This document shows, piece after piece, positions 14,894 through 22,669 of a stretch of DNA of 64,000 nucleotides (positions are counted from its first letter, which is position 1; every line of letters starts with the position of its first letter). This DNA is from Bacillota bacterium. GTDB taxonomy: Bacteria; Bacillota; Bacilli; Desulfuribacillales; Desulfuribacillaceae. Both the position numbers and the translations under genes were made by a program. Location of the stretch: contig JAEWFW010000038.1 of assembly GCA_023388635.1 (NCBI GenBank), forward strand, positions 1 to 64,000. The letters are read 5' to 3'. Below the pieces are notes generated by a model that did no database searches, was not told where the DNA came from, and worked only from the letters and a program-made list of their open reading frames with translations.

Positions 14894-15988
14894 ATGTATG
14901 GCATTAGGCAAACGCTGCTTACGCAACAGCGCAACGATTATTCCGAACATCTTTCTCAAGGTGAATTTGACATAGACTGTTCTATGGGCTCTAACCCGTA
15001 TGGCGCCTTACCCAATCTTTCTGTTCCAAATGAGCTTTTACAACATATCGAGCTTTATCCCCATTCCGACTTGCTCCTAAAACAGGCAATTTGCCGCTAC
15101 TACCAAGAAACAATCGATCTAAAACCCGAGAATGTTCTGCTGACTTGCGGATCCATCGGAGCGATGCTCGCACTTAACCGCATGGTACTAACTCCCGGTA
15201 AATGCATAATAGGTATTGCGCCGCAGTTCTCGGCGGTCGTAGATGATTTTGTGACTTATGAAGCTGATTACAGACCGGTGTTCCTAAAAATGGAGAACCA
15301 CTACGCTTTTCAGGTTGAAGAATTCTTAGATGCTATGCATCAAAACCCCGGCGCATACATTTATTTGGACAACCCCAATAATCCCACAGGACAAATCATT
15401 CCTTTGGAGCAAACGGAAAGAATCGTGGCATTGGCACAGAAACTCAACTCCTTCGTCGTGATGGACGAGGCATATGGCGATTATATGGAATCGAATCAAT
15501 CTGCTATATGCTTGATACCGGAATACGATAATCTTGCCGTGGTGCGCACTTTTTCTAAAGGTATGGGGGCGGCTGGCGTTCGTTTGGGTTATATTCTCGC
15601 CCAGCCTATGGTCATCGAAGCCGCCGGCAAGGTCAACGTGCCTTTCTCCAATAATACCATTGCCGAGCATGTGGCGATCAGCCTTTTATCGAGTGGATGG
15701 GTAGAGCGTTGCCGTGGGCGCGTTCTAAAAGATAAACCTCGCATGCTGCAAACATTAGAAACTATTAAAGCCGCAGAAACTGCCCTCTGTGTACCGATTA
15801 GTATGCTCTATGTAGAATCTCCTGACATTGATCTCTGTAATGTACTGGAGCAAGCGGGTATACGTGCTATTACCGGCGTTGGCTACGGCGGTCTTGGAAA
15901 AAATTCAGTTCGCCTGAATTTACATGAAAATTTAGACCTCCTAATGAAATGCCTCGCAAAAGCACAACTGATATTGAGCAAACTATGA
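14894..15988 (+). CDS. class I/II aminotransferase (HisC/CobD-like, PLP-dependent)
   Basis: 364 residues from the ATG at 14894 (GGAGGA 7 bases upstream). Fold type I motifs: DCSMGSNPYGALPN, ENVLLTCGSIGAMLALNR, YLDNPNNPTGQII (phosphate/ring contacts), FVVMDEAYGDYM, and the PLP lysine in TFSKGMGAAGVRLGYIL. The end, VGYGGLGKNSVRLNL, matches the histidinol-phosphate aminotransferase group. No his operon is nearby. The next gene, 106 bases downstream, is a YkvI-like transporter, so a role in using or exporting an amino acid is plausible. The substrate cannot be set from the sequence. Confidence 0.85.
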   Translation: MYGIRQTLLTQQRNDYSEHLSQGEFDIDCSMGSNPYGALPNLSVPNELLQHIELYPHSDLLLKQAICRYYQETIDLKPENVLLTCGSIGAMLALNRMVLTPGKCIIGIAPQFSAVVDDFVTYEADYRPVFLKMENHYAFQVEEFLDAMHQNPGAYIYLDNPNNPTGQIIPLEQTERIVALAQKLNSFVVMDEAYGDYMESNQSAICLIPEYDNLAVVRTFSKGMGAAGVRLGYILAQPMVIEAAGKVNVPFSNNTIAEHVAISLLSSGWVERCRGRVLKDKPRMLQTLETIKAAETALCVPISMLYVESPDIDLCNVLEQAGIRAITGVGYGGLGKNSVRLNLHENLDLLMKCLAKAQLILSKL

Positions 15989-16094
15989 TAAAACTAATTT
16001 CGTAGACTGCTGAATACAGTTTCATCTTGGATTCATAGACATTGTTTCTCATCTGCGAATCCAAAAACAAATCTATTAAAGAGAGGATGTTATT

Positions 16095-17183
16095 ATGAGC
16101 GACAAAATGAGTTTTTGGAGGATAACGAAATATGCAGGCGCATTCATTGCGTTTATGATCGGTTCCGGCTTTGCTTCCGGTCAGGAAATCATGCAGTTTT
16201 TCACCTCCTACGGTATTTGGAGTATTGGCGGCATTTTAATCAGTATGTTCCTGTTTTCCTGGAGCGGCTCTGTATTGATGAAATGGGGTTATAAGAACAA
16301 AGACAACCCTGATGCCAGTGCTTTTCACTATTATTGCGGAAAAATTATAGGAACATTCTTCGATTGGTTTATCCCTATTTTCCTTTTCGCAGTCGTCGTC
16401 GTTATGGTATCAGGTGCCGGTGCAACAGTAAACCAGTATTACGGTTTGCCGCAGTGGGTCGGTGCAGGAGCTATGGCAATTATTGCAACACTCAGTGTTA
16501 TGCTGGGACTGAAAAGATTGATTGATATTATTGGTGTTTTGGGGCCTTTTACTATTATTTTTACTATTGTTATAGCCGCTTATGCTCTTTTCAATGGTGG
16601 CGGTAGTTTAGCGGATGCTTCCGCTGCGGCAATAAGCATGGAACTGCCTAAAGCAGCACATGCTTGGTGGATCGCAGGTATGCTTTATGTCGCTTATAAC
16701 GTAACCGGCTCCGTTCCTTTCCTGACTGCGATGGGTGCAAATGCTCATTCCGCACGGGAAGCGAAATGGGGTGCGATTGCCGGTGGTGTAGCGCTGATGC
16801 TGGCAGGTTTGCTGTTGAACCTAGCAATGCTCAGTAATATTGAGGAAGTTGCCTCTCTGGATATTCCGATCTTATACCTGGCTAACTTTATCTCACCTGC
16901 TTTCGGTATGGTGTTCTCGGTCATCTTGTTAGGTGAAATTTTCTCTACTGCTGCTCCTATGCTGTGGATCTCAGCCAACAAACTTGGTCAAGAAGGCTCA
17001 ATGCGTCATAGAATCGTAGTACTTGTTCTAGGTGCTATTGCTTTCGTCGGTGGTCAGCTTCCTTTCGGTCAACTCGTAGGTATCGTTTATCCTTACACTG
17101 GATATATGGGAATTTTGTTGTTAATAATTATCGCTGTTAAGACATATTTCATTGACCCTAAAAATGAAACTAAAACAGTCTAA
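16095..17183 (+). CDS. YkvI-family membrane transporter
   Basis: 362 residues with ten or so hydrophobic helices. The start ITKYAGAFIAFMIGSGFASG and the QEIMQFFTSYG that follows are the hallmark of YkvI-type proteins (APC/LeuT-like superfamily), as are MLYVAYNVTGSVPFL and the SAAPMLWISANK-like helix near the end. A GAGAGGA site precedes the ATG at 16095. Substrates in the family are unproven, with amino acids likely. It pairs with the aminotransferase upstream and ends at a shared terminator. Confidence 0.85.
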   Translation: MSDKMSFWRITKYAGAFIAFMIGSGFASGQEIMQFFTSYGIWSIGGILISMFLFSWSGSVLMKWGYKNKDNPDASAFHYYCGKIIGTFFDWFIPIFLFAVVVVMVSGAGATVNQYYGLPQWVGAGAMAIIATLSVMLGLKRLIDIIGVLGPFTIIFTIVIAAYALFNGGGSLADASAAAISMELPKAAHAWWIAGMLYVAYNVTGSVPFLTAMGANAHSAREAKWGAIAGGVALMLAGLLLNLAMLSNIEEVASLDIPILYLANFISPAFGMVFSVILLGEIFSTAAPMLWISANKLGQEGSMRHRIVVLVLGAIAFVGGQLPFGQLVGIVYPYTGYMGILLLIIIAVKTYFIDPKNETKTV

Positions 17184-17199
17184 GTAAAAAATACACACA

Positions 17200-17245
17200 G
17201 GCACCCGTCTTCGACAATCGCTCGAAAAACGGGTGCCTTCTTTTT
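17200..17245. terminator. bidirectional terminator between the transporter and C39-like gene
   Basis: AGGCACCCGT at 17200-17209 pairs with ACGGGTGCCT at 17229-17238, extended by TCGA/TCGA pairs inside and followed by TTCTTTTT. It serves the rightward transporter gene; the leftward lipoprotein gene ends at 17328 and may use it too. Confidence 0.8.
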
Positions 17246-17327
17246 ACGATAAAAAAGACCATCGATTCTAAAATCGACAGTCTCTCCTTATTCGCAGCAA
17301 GTGTGACCGGGCCGGTTGACAATGTTA

Positions 17328-18131
17328 TTATTTTGGTGTTGCTACGATGAAGCACATTTCGTTTAGTTCGTCTTCTTCAAAGAAATTGTAAAAAGTGAAG
17401 TTGTAGATGAACCGCTCTGCACCGTACACACCGTAACCATCTTGATTGTGGTCAGTAGTGTCATACGGGTCAGCCACGATAAGTACATCGTCCTGGGTTG
17501 TTTCGGTACCCATAGTATCATATCCGATAATAACCTGCCAGTGACCACCCCAATCGTTCCAGCCTACCATAATTGGATGACCGGCGGCAAGGGTTTCCTG
17601 TATGTAATCGAATGTAAATACATCTTGGACATTGTCAACACAATCAAATGTAGTATAAAGGTCAAATCCCCCTACACCCTCGAAGATTTCCATAGCCTGC
17701 TTAAGACTGGTTGCACCCGGCTCAAGACCGTTACTACGAAACTCGGCAAGTGTCTCCTCGTTGTAATTATCCAACGCATTATACCAGTTCATGACCATCA
17801 AAGCACTGGAAACTCCGCAGCTCCACTCGCTTGTTTGTTGTTGGGTTTTGAAGTTCGTGAGGATGGTTAGCGTGTCTGTGCTCTGCATATTATAAAAATC
17901 CAACGTACTAAAATACGGACTGTCTTTGTGATCGCCTGCGCGTTCTACACTGTCCGCACCATATTCCTTATCCAAATCTACAGTGTACGGAATTTTCATC
18001 TCGTTCGTATAATTTCCGCTAGGGCGCGTCGTCTCCTCCGCGTCCGCAGTTTTAGGTGCCTGTACCATGGCTGATTCACAGCCTGACAGGGCGAGGCAAA
18101 GAAGTAAAAACAATACAATTAATTTTTTCAT
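17328..18131 (-). CDS. C39-like cysteine peptidase lipoprotein
   Basis: 267 residues. The signal peptide LIVLFLLLCLALSGC has a lipobox with Cys18. The peptidase domain shows the C39/papain-like set: QQTSEWSCGVSSALMVMNWY (Cys105, with glutamines upstream for the oxyanion hole), PIMVGWNDWGGHWQVIIGYD (His197) and LIVADPYD (Asp221). It resembles stand-alone C39-like peptidases rather than the N-terminus of a bacteriocin exporter: no ATPase or membrane part follows. It should act outside the membrane. Its target is unknown. Confidence 0.85.
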   Translation of the reverse strand: MKKLIVLFLLLCLALSGCESAMVQAPKTADAEETTRPSGNYTNEMKIPYTVDLDKEYGADSVERAGDHKDSPYFSTLDFYNMQSTDTLTILTNFKTQQQTSEWSCGVSSALMVMNWYNALDNYNEETLAEFRSNGLEPGATSLKQAMEIFEGVGGFDLYTTFDCVDNVQDVFTFDYIQETLAAGHPIMVGWNDWGGHWQVIIGYDTMGTETTQDDVLIVADPYDTTDHNQDGYGVYGAERFIYNFTFYNFFEEDELNEMCFIVATPK

Positions 18132-18526
18132 GGCGATTTCCTTTACAAAAAAATTTAATTAATTGTACCTGTACAGGGCAACGCACACGTGCCCAAACAC
18201 ACCCGCCTTAATTGTATTATTTATTAGATCGGAGTAATCCGCGCATTTTATTTATCCAATTTCGGTCGTTTCCCGCGTTTTATATAGTAATTTGTCTGCA
18301 ATTGCAGGAACGTTCTACTTTTAATACGCCCATGTTGTTTTATACAAGTACGAGTGGGGCACCACCCACTGAACCCACAGGATAATCCTGCGCTATAAAA
18401 TTTTGAGCCCGCCTTTGGGCTCCGACATGAGGTGCGCAATCTTGCGCGTGACAGCCGACCCAGCCATCTACTTTGCCGAAAACTATTATATCAAAAAAAG
18501 TCCAAAATACAATATTAATAATTTTT
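18132..18526 (-). other. 395-bp leader with GC-rich tandem hairpins, candidate structured RNA
   Basis: No gene is supported. Between 18352 and 18437, four short hairpins follow one another: GTGGG/CCCAC, CAGGA/TCCTG, GAGCCC/GGGCTC and TGCGCA/TGCGCG. This is far more G+C-rich than the flanks. A TATAAT box (18485-18490) with TTGTAT 16 bases upstream (18507-18512) would start a minus-strand RNA just before them, running toward the C39-like gene. Near 18160-18200 is another palindrome (GGGCA...TGCCC). I could not match it to any riboswitch consensus that I know. Confidence 0.4.
18485..18512 (-). promoter_or_regulatory. putative promoter of the structured leader
   Basis: TTGTAT (18507-18512), 16 bases, then a perfect TATAAT (18485-18490) on the minus strand, immediately upstream of the hairpin cluster. 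Confidence 0.45.
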
Positions 18527-19291
18527 TCATACGATATTTTTTACATATTGATTTCGTAGCACGCCGATTCCTTCGATTGCGATTTCGACAATATCTCCGT
18601 CTTCCATAGGACCGATGCCGGACGGAGTGCCTGTGATAATCACATCTCCCGGAAATAGCGTCATAACATGGGAAACATACGAAACAATTTCCGCTGTACC
18701 GTAAATCATGTCATTGGTATTGGAGCTTTGCACGGTTTTGCCGTTGAGCCTCGTCGTAATCGCTAGATTATCATAATCTAATTCATTGGCAACCCATGGT
18801 CCCAACGGAGCAAACGTATCAAATCCTTTCGCTCTCGTCCACTGACCATCCTTCGTCTGAATATCTCTGGCTGTCACATCGTTACAAATCGTCGCACCAG
18901 CTATGTAATGACCAGCGTCCTCTACTGCCACTCTGCATGCTTGCCTGCCGATAACAAGTGCCAGTTCCCCTTCATAATCGATCTGTGCACTCATTGCCGG
19001 ATGGTGTATCGTTTGTTGATGAGCAATGACTGCCGATGGTGGTTTCAAAAATAGTAGCGGCTCACTCGGCAATGGTAGTGCCATTTCTTTGGCATGATGT
19101 TTATAATTCAATCCAATGGCAACAATTTTACTGGGACTAACCGGTGGTAAGAATTGAATATCTGCCATATTGTGATATATATTCGTCAGTTCATATTCCG
19201 AAAGAAAATCTCCTTCGATTTCACGTATTCGATCATCCTCAACAATCCCATAACATTGACGGTTTTGAATCGTAAAGTGGACAAAGATCAT
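18527..19291 (-). CDS. fumarylacetoacetate hydrolase-family protein
   Basis: 254 residues from the ATG at 19291 (GGGGGA 7 bases upstream). Family motifs: SKIVAIGLNYKHHAKEM, FLKPPSAVIAHQQTI, IDYEGELALVIGRQ (metal-binding glutamates), GATICNDVTARDIQ, WTRAKGFDTFAPLGPWV, and GDVIITGTPSGIGPMEDGD. This group includes 2-hydroxyhepta-2,4-diene-1,7-dioate isomerases, acylpyruvases and oxaloacetate decarboxylases. It is a cytosolic Mg/Mn enzyme; which reaction it catalyses is not clear, because no aromatic degradation genes surround it. Confidence 0.9.
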   Translation of the reverse strand: MIFVHFTIQNRQCYGIVEDDRIREIEGDFLSEYELTNIYHNMADIQFLPPVSPSKIVAIGLNYKHHAKEMALPLPSEPLLFLKPPSAVIAHQQTIHHPAMSAQIDYEGELALVIGRQACRVAVEDAGHYIAGATICNDVTARDIQTKDGQWTRAKGFDTFAPLGPWVANELDYDNLAITTRLNGKTVQSSNTNDMIYGTAEIVSYVSHVMTLFPGDVIITGTPSGIGPMEDGDIVEIAIEGIGVLRNQYVKNIV

Positions 19292-19351
19292 AGCTAGTTC
19301 CCCCAATTATAAAAGATAAATAATACAATAAAACAAGGGCATCCCCTTGTT

Positions 19352-21115
19352 CTAATTGGCTCGTATAATCTGCATCAATCGGTTCGCAATGACGACGGCT
19401 TCCGCCCTTGTCAGCTTGTTCAGCGGTCTAAATGTTCCATCGGGGAATCCTTTAACTATATTATATTGCAAAATGAGATTGATATCATCTATATATAGAG
19501 AATTTTTTATATCCGTCAACGGCTCTTTTATTTGGGAGTTTACCGCTCCATAGCCACGTACATGCAATATTTGTGAACATAACATAGCAACCTCTTCTCT
19601 GGTAATCGTCTCATCAAAAACGAAATCCTGATAATGGTTGCCGTAATGTTCTTGTTTTACAATTTTCTTGCGTATCGCATCATTTAAGGTCGGCACAATC
19701 CAATGATCGGCTTCCACATATTCTTGGTTGACACTGATTGGGTAAGCGATGGGCTCAGCAAATCGATCGACCTTGTATAAAATGCTCAATAACTCTGCCC
19801 GCGTCACTTGGTTCTCGGGACGAAATGTATTGTCCGGATAACCGGAAATAATTTGATATCCGTCGGCAATCGACAAATCTTGATATCCCCAATGGGAAGG
19901 CTTCATATCCTGATACCGCACTTGATTGCTCACGAGCTCTATCGGATCTTTGCTTAAATCCAATGTCAATTTATTCGATGAAACGATGTTACCATGGCGA
20001 TCACTGGCAAACACGACGAATGTCTTTTCGCCGTAAAATCCGATGTGTTTGTTATAATGAATGCGATTGTCTTTGCGCGAAATAGCACTTCCATATCTGC
20101 CGGTCAAAGTCTTGCCTTCCAAGGCGAGATTGTCATACGTAATGATCGGAAACGGCTGGTGATCTGTCTTGCCGTAAGTAACCAACGTATAATTAAGACG
20201 CTGATTGCGGTCAACCGGTGTATCCCACGCCAATGTAACCTGTACCGAACTCTTCTGGTTTGTCAATTGTTGAATGCCAGCGACATATAGCCGTGGTCTG
20301 GTGATTTTCGGGTCTTGACTATTTTTCGCGATATTAGAAATCGATGCCAAATACGCCCGCAGTCCATTCACATCATTGGCTAAAGGCATATCCAAGTTGC
20401 TTTGGGGCGTCACATTAAACATATAGCTACTGACTTCCGGCTGATTCCACACATTTGGATTCTTTTCAAATTGATCAATTAAATTTGGAAAAGAATAGTG
20501 TTTTTTTGCCAGAGGTGAACCAAAAAGCTGAACATAATCGTCGGCAGCCAAATCTTCGATAATAGCCGCTACTTTTGTCCGCTCCGCTGTTTCCAGATGC
20601 TGCGGAAGTTGGCGCAGCTCTGCATATTTGGACATCAGCCCATCCTTGCCAAGCAGAATATTTTCCTTTTTTAAAATATAATACTGTGTAAAATGTTTTC
20701 CATATTGCTTTGACAGTGAATGGGCGATTTTCTCCACTGTATTGAGAACATTTCCACCGTAAAGAGTGATTTTACTTTCGGAAGTAATTTCATAATTCCC
20801 ATTATTAAGAATTTGGTAACTCAGTTGATAGGCTCCCGACTCACCGGCAGATTTGCCGCGATAATCAGGATAGATAATCACATATTTTAAAGCGCTGAGT
20901 TCCTCACCATGGGTGTTATTCAAAAGTTCAGTGTGCAGAAGTGCCAGACGTGCATCAGAAGACCATTCCTTAGAATAGCTTTGGTATACGACCCCTTCCG
21001 GCGAACGATACTCCGCCAACATCGTTTCGGAGTATGCAGTATTGTAAGTGAACACTATCATAATTGCCGCGATTGTTGCAGTCAACAATTTCTGTCTTAC
21101 TCTATTCATCGTCAA
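19352..21115 (-). CDS. exported protein with C-terminal SLH domains
   Basis: 587 residues from a TTG at 21115 (GGAGG 6 bases upstream) or 585 from the ATG at 21109. A signal peptide is clear (LLTATIAAIMIVFTYNTAYS). The middle is of unknown fold and contains VQVTLAWDTPVDRNQRLNYT (fibronectin-like). The C-terminus has three S-layer homology repeats: MKPSHWGYQDLSIADGYQII with SGYPDNTFRPENQVTRAELL; a weaker one with VFDETITREEVAMLCSQI; and IVKGFPDGTFRPLNKLTRAE. SLH repeats bind pyruvylated cell-wall polymer. A surface or wall-bound role is likely; the ligand of the middle part is unknown. Confidence 0.85.
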   Translation of the reverse strand: MTMNRVRQKLLTATIAAIMIVFTYNTAYSETMLAEYRSPEGVVYQSYSKEWSSDARLALLHTELLNNTHGEELSALKYVIIYPDYRGKSAGESGAYQLSYQILNNGNYEITSESKITLYGGNVLNTVEKIAHSLSKQYGKHFTQYYILKKENILLGKDGLMSKYAELRQLPQHLETAERTKVAAIIEDLAADDYVQLFGSPLAKKHYSFPNLIDQFEKNPNVWNQPEVSSYMFNVTPQSNLDMPLANDVNGLRAYLASISNIAKNSQDPKITRPRLYVAGIQQLTNQKSSVQVTLAWDTPVDRNQRLNYTLVTYGKTDHQPFPIITYDNLALEGKTLTGRYGSAISRKDNRIHYNKHIGFYGEKTFVVFASDRHGNIVSSNKLTLDLSKDPIELVSNQVRYQDMKPSHWGYQDLSIADGYQIISGYPDNTFRPENQVTRAELLSILYKVDRFAEPIAYPISVNQEYVEADHWIVPTLNDAIRKKIVKQEHYGNHYQDFVFDETITREEVAMLCSQILHVRGYGAVNSQIKEPLTDIKNSLYIDDINLILQYNIVKGFPDGTFRPLNKLTRAEAVVIANRLMQIIRAN

Positions 21116-21268
21116 ACACTACCTCCCGACACATCAGAACATTGGTAATATAGCCATTTACAACATACATCATTTTATCGTTGGAGTAAATGGTTAATAC
21201 AAGCAATTATCTGGAAATGCAGTGATTTAAACAAAATGTAATATGATTATAATCTAACTGTAACATTT

Positions 21269-21399
21269 TACCTGACTAACTTAGAGTAAGTCTCCCACCT
21301 CTTAAGGTGAGAGTCCAACGCTAACTAAGTCATGCATTTGCAGTTCTAAAATTCAGATGGACTAAAAACATCTCCACCTGAATTAAGAACTTGCTTCAG
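21269..21399 (-). repeat. two-hairpin mobile repeat, copy A (abuts the folE stop)
   Basis: About 130 bp that recurs at 32833-32950 in opposite orientation on the plus strand. Both copies share TTACCTGACTAACTT at one end, a short hairpin (here CTCCCACCT/AGGTGAGAG), AAGTCATxCATTTGCAG, a long stem (AGTTCT...ATTCAGATGGA with its complement) and TTGAAGCAAG/CTGAAGCAAG at the other end. The TGA of folE is the first triplet at that edge. The short hairpin differs between copies yet remains paired. Confidence 0.7.
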
Positions 21400-21956
21400 T
21401 TTTTGATCAGACTAAATGCTTCCGCACGCAGGGCGATATCGCGTTCAAACACACCACGGACTGCTGATGTAATCGTCTTTGCCCCCGGTTTTTTTACGCC
21501 TCTCATAGTCATGCACATATGCTCCGCTTCAATTACGACGGCAACGCCCAAAGGGCTAAGCTTGTCCATAATTGCCTTGGCAACGGTAGTCGTAATCCTC
21601 TCCTGTAATTGCGGGCGCTTTGCCACTGATTCTACAACCCGAGCCAATTTACTTAATCCCGCAACTTTACCGTTAGACGGTATATAAGCCACATGGGCAA
21701 CACCGAAAAATGGCACCAAATGATGCTCACACATTGAGTAAAATGCAATATCTTTTACGATCACAAGCTCTTCGTGTCCTTCTGAAAAGACGGTATTCAA
21801 ATGTTCGGTCGGATCTTCCGCTAACCCGGAGAATATCTCCTGATACATTTTCGCAACACGCTTCGGTGTGTCCACTAACCCTTCCCTCGCTGGATCTTCG
21901 CCAATCGCTTCTAATATCATAACAACTGCTTGTTCAATTTTTGTTTGATCAACCAT
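21396..21956 (-). CDS. folE: GTP cyclohydrolase I
   Basis: 186 residues, the normal length. It converts GTP to 7,8-dihydroneopterin triphosphate, first step of tetrahydrofolate synthesis. Conserved parts: DTPKRVAKMYQEIFSGL, DIAFYSMCEHHLVPFFGVAHVAYIP (zinc cysteine and the catalytic HH pair, shown here as MCEHHLVPFFG), VVIEAEHMCMTMRGVKKPGA (second zinc cysteine) and LRAEAFSLIKN at the end. AAAAAGGAGA lies upstream. Next to hup and spoIVA as in Bacillus. The mobile repeat begins exactly at its stop codon. Confidence 0.97.
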   Translation of the reverse strand: MVDQTKIEQAVVMILEAIGEDPAREGLVDTPKRVAKMYQEIFSGLAEDPTEHLNTVFSEGHEELVIVKDIAFYSMCEHHLVPFFGVAHVAYIPSNGKVAGLSKLARVVESVAKRPQLQERITTTVAKAIMDKLSPLGVAVVIEAEHMCMTMRGVKKPGAKTITSAVRGVFERDIALRAEAFSLIKN

Positions 21957-22053
21957 GTAAGCAAGTTCTCCTTTTTGTAAGTAATACCTTTACTATATTA
22001 GGTTTCTATGATTATTATACAAGAATACCATATTCTGCGCATAAAGAAAACTT

Positions 22054-22086
22054 GGCATTCGCTAAGTTTTCAGCAAAGCGAATGCC
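22054..22086 (-). terminator. hup terminator
   Basis: GGCATTCGCT and AGCGAATGCC form a 10-bp stem; on the minus strand it is followed by AAGTTTTCTTT. Confidence 0.7.
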
Positions 22087-22227
22087 TTAGTTGCACTTAT
22101 ACTATCTACATAAATATTTATTAATTATGATAGTACAAAAAATAGGATATTCATCAAGAACATCCTACTGTTTTGTTTCAACGCCTTTGTAAAGTATGTA
22201 AAAAGAAGCACGAAATGTAGCTAAAAA

Positions 22228-22500
22228 CTAGTTTACAGCATCTTTCAATGCTTTACCAGGTTTGAATGCAGGAACCTTGCTTGCAGGGATCTCAATTTCC
22301 ACACCTGTTTGAGGATTTCTGCCTTTGCGTGCCGCGCGCTCTCTCACTTCAAAGTTACCAAAACCGATCAATTGAACTTTGTCGTCATTAGCTAACGCTT
22401 CTGAAATAGCTTCCAATGTAGCTTCTACTGCTTTTGCTGCATCTTTTTTTGTCAACTCTGTTGCCTCAGCAACTTTTGCCACTAAATCTGCTTTATTCAT
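22228..22500 (-). CDS. hup: HU-family DNA-binding protein
   Basis: 90 residues from the second of two adjacent ATGs (22500), which is 7 bases from GGAGG. Complete HU: NKADLVAKVAEATELTKKDA, ALANDDKVQLIGFGNFEVRER, and the DNA-wrapping arm ARKGRNPQTGVEIEIPASKV ending FKPGKALKDAV. HU is the main nucleoid-bending protein. It is monocistronic, with a terminator at 22054-22086. It lies between spoIVA and folE as in Bacillus (hbs). Confidence 0.97.
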   Translation of the reverse strand: MNKADLVAKVAEATELTKKDAAKAVEATLEAISEALANDDKVQLIGFGNFEVRERAARKGRNPQTGVEIEIPASKVPAFKPGKALKDAVN

Positions 22501-22532
22501 CATGTCACCTCCTCATAATCAAATCAAAAATG

Positions 22533-22538
22533 ATTATA
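22533..22538 (-). promoter_or_regulatory. -10 box of the hup promoter
   Basis: A perfect TATAAT on the minus strand 33 bases before the hup start. The best -35 candidate, TTGTTT 16 bases upstream, is weak. Confidence 0.5.
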
Positions 22539-22613
22539 CCACAGAGTCGCCAAAAAACAACATTTTCCACTGATATCACAACAAAAACGCTACTTTATTC
22601 CCAAAAAACAGAA

Positions 22614-22664
22614 AAAGAGTGTGCAAAACTACACAACTTACGTTGTAGTTAGCAGCACTCTTTC
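22614..22664 (-). terminator. spoIVA terminator
   Basis: A long imperfect stem (AAAGAGTG..TGC with GCA..CACTCTTT and an inner AACTACA/TTGTAGTT pair), followed on the minus strand by TTTTTCTGTTTTTTGG, six bases after the spoIVA stop. Confidence 0.8.
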
Positions 22665-22669
22665 CTATA

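Noticed and set aside
18132..18526. Known riboswitch or housekeeping RNA (c-di-GMP, TPP, SAM, cobalamin, 6S RNA, SRP RNA) in the hairpin-rich gap
   Set aside because: I could not find the conserved core bases of any of these, so I left it as an unnamed structured region.
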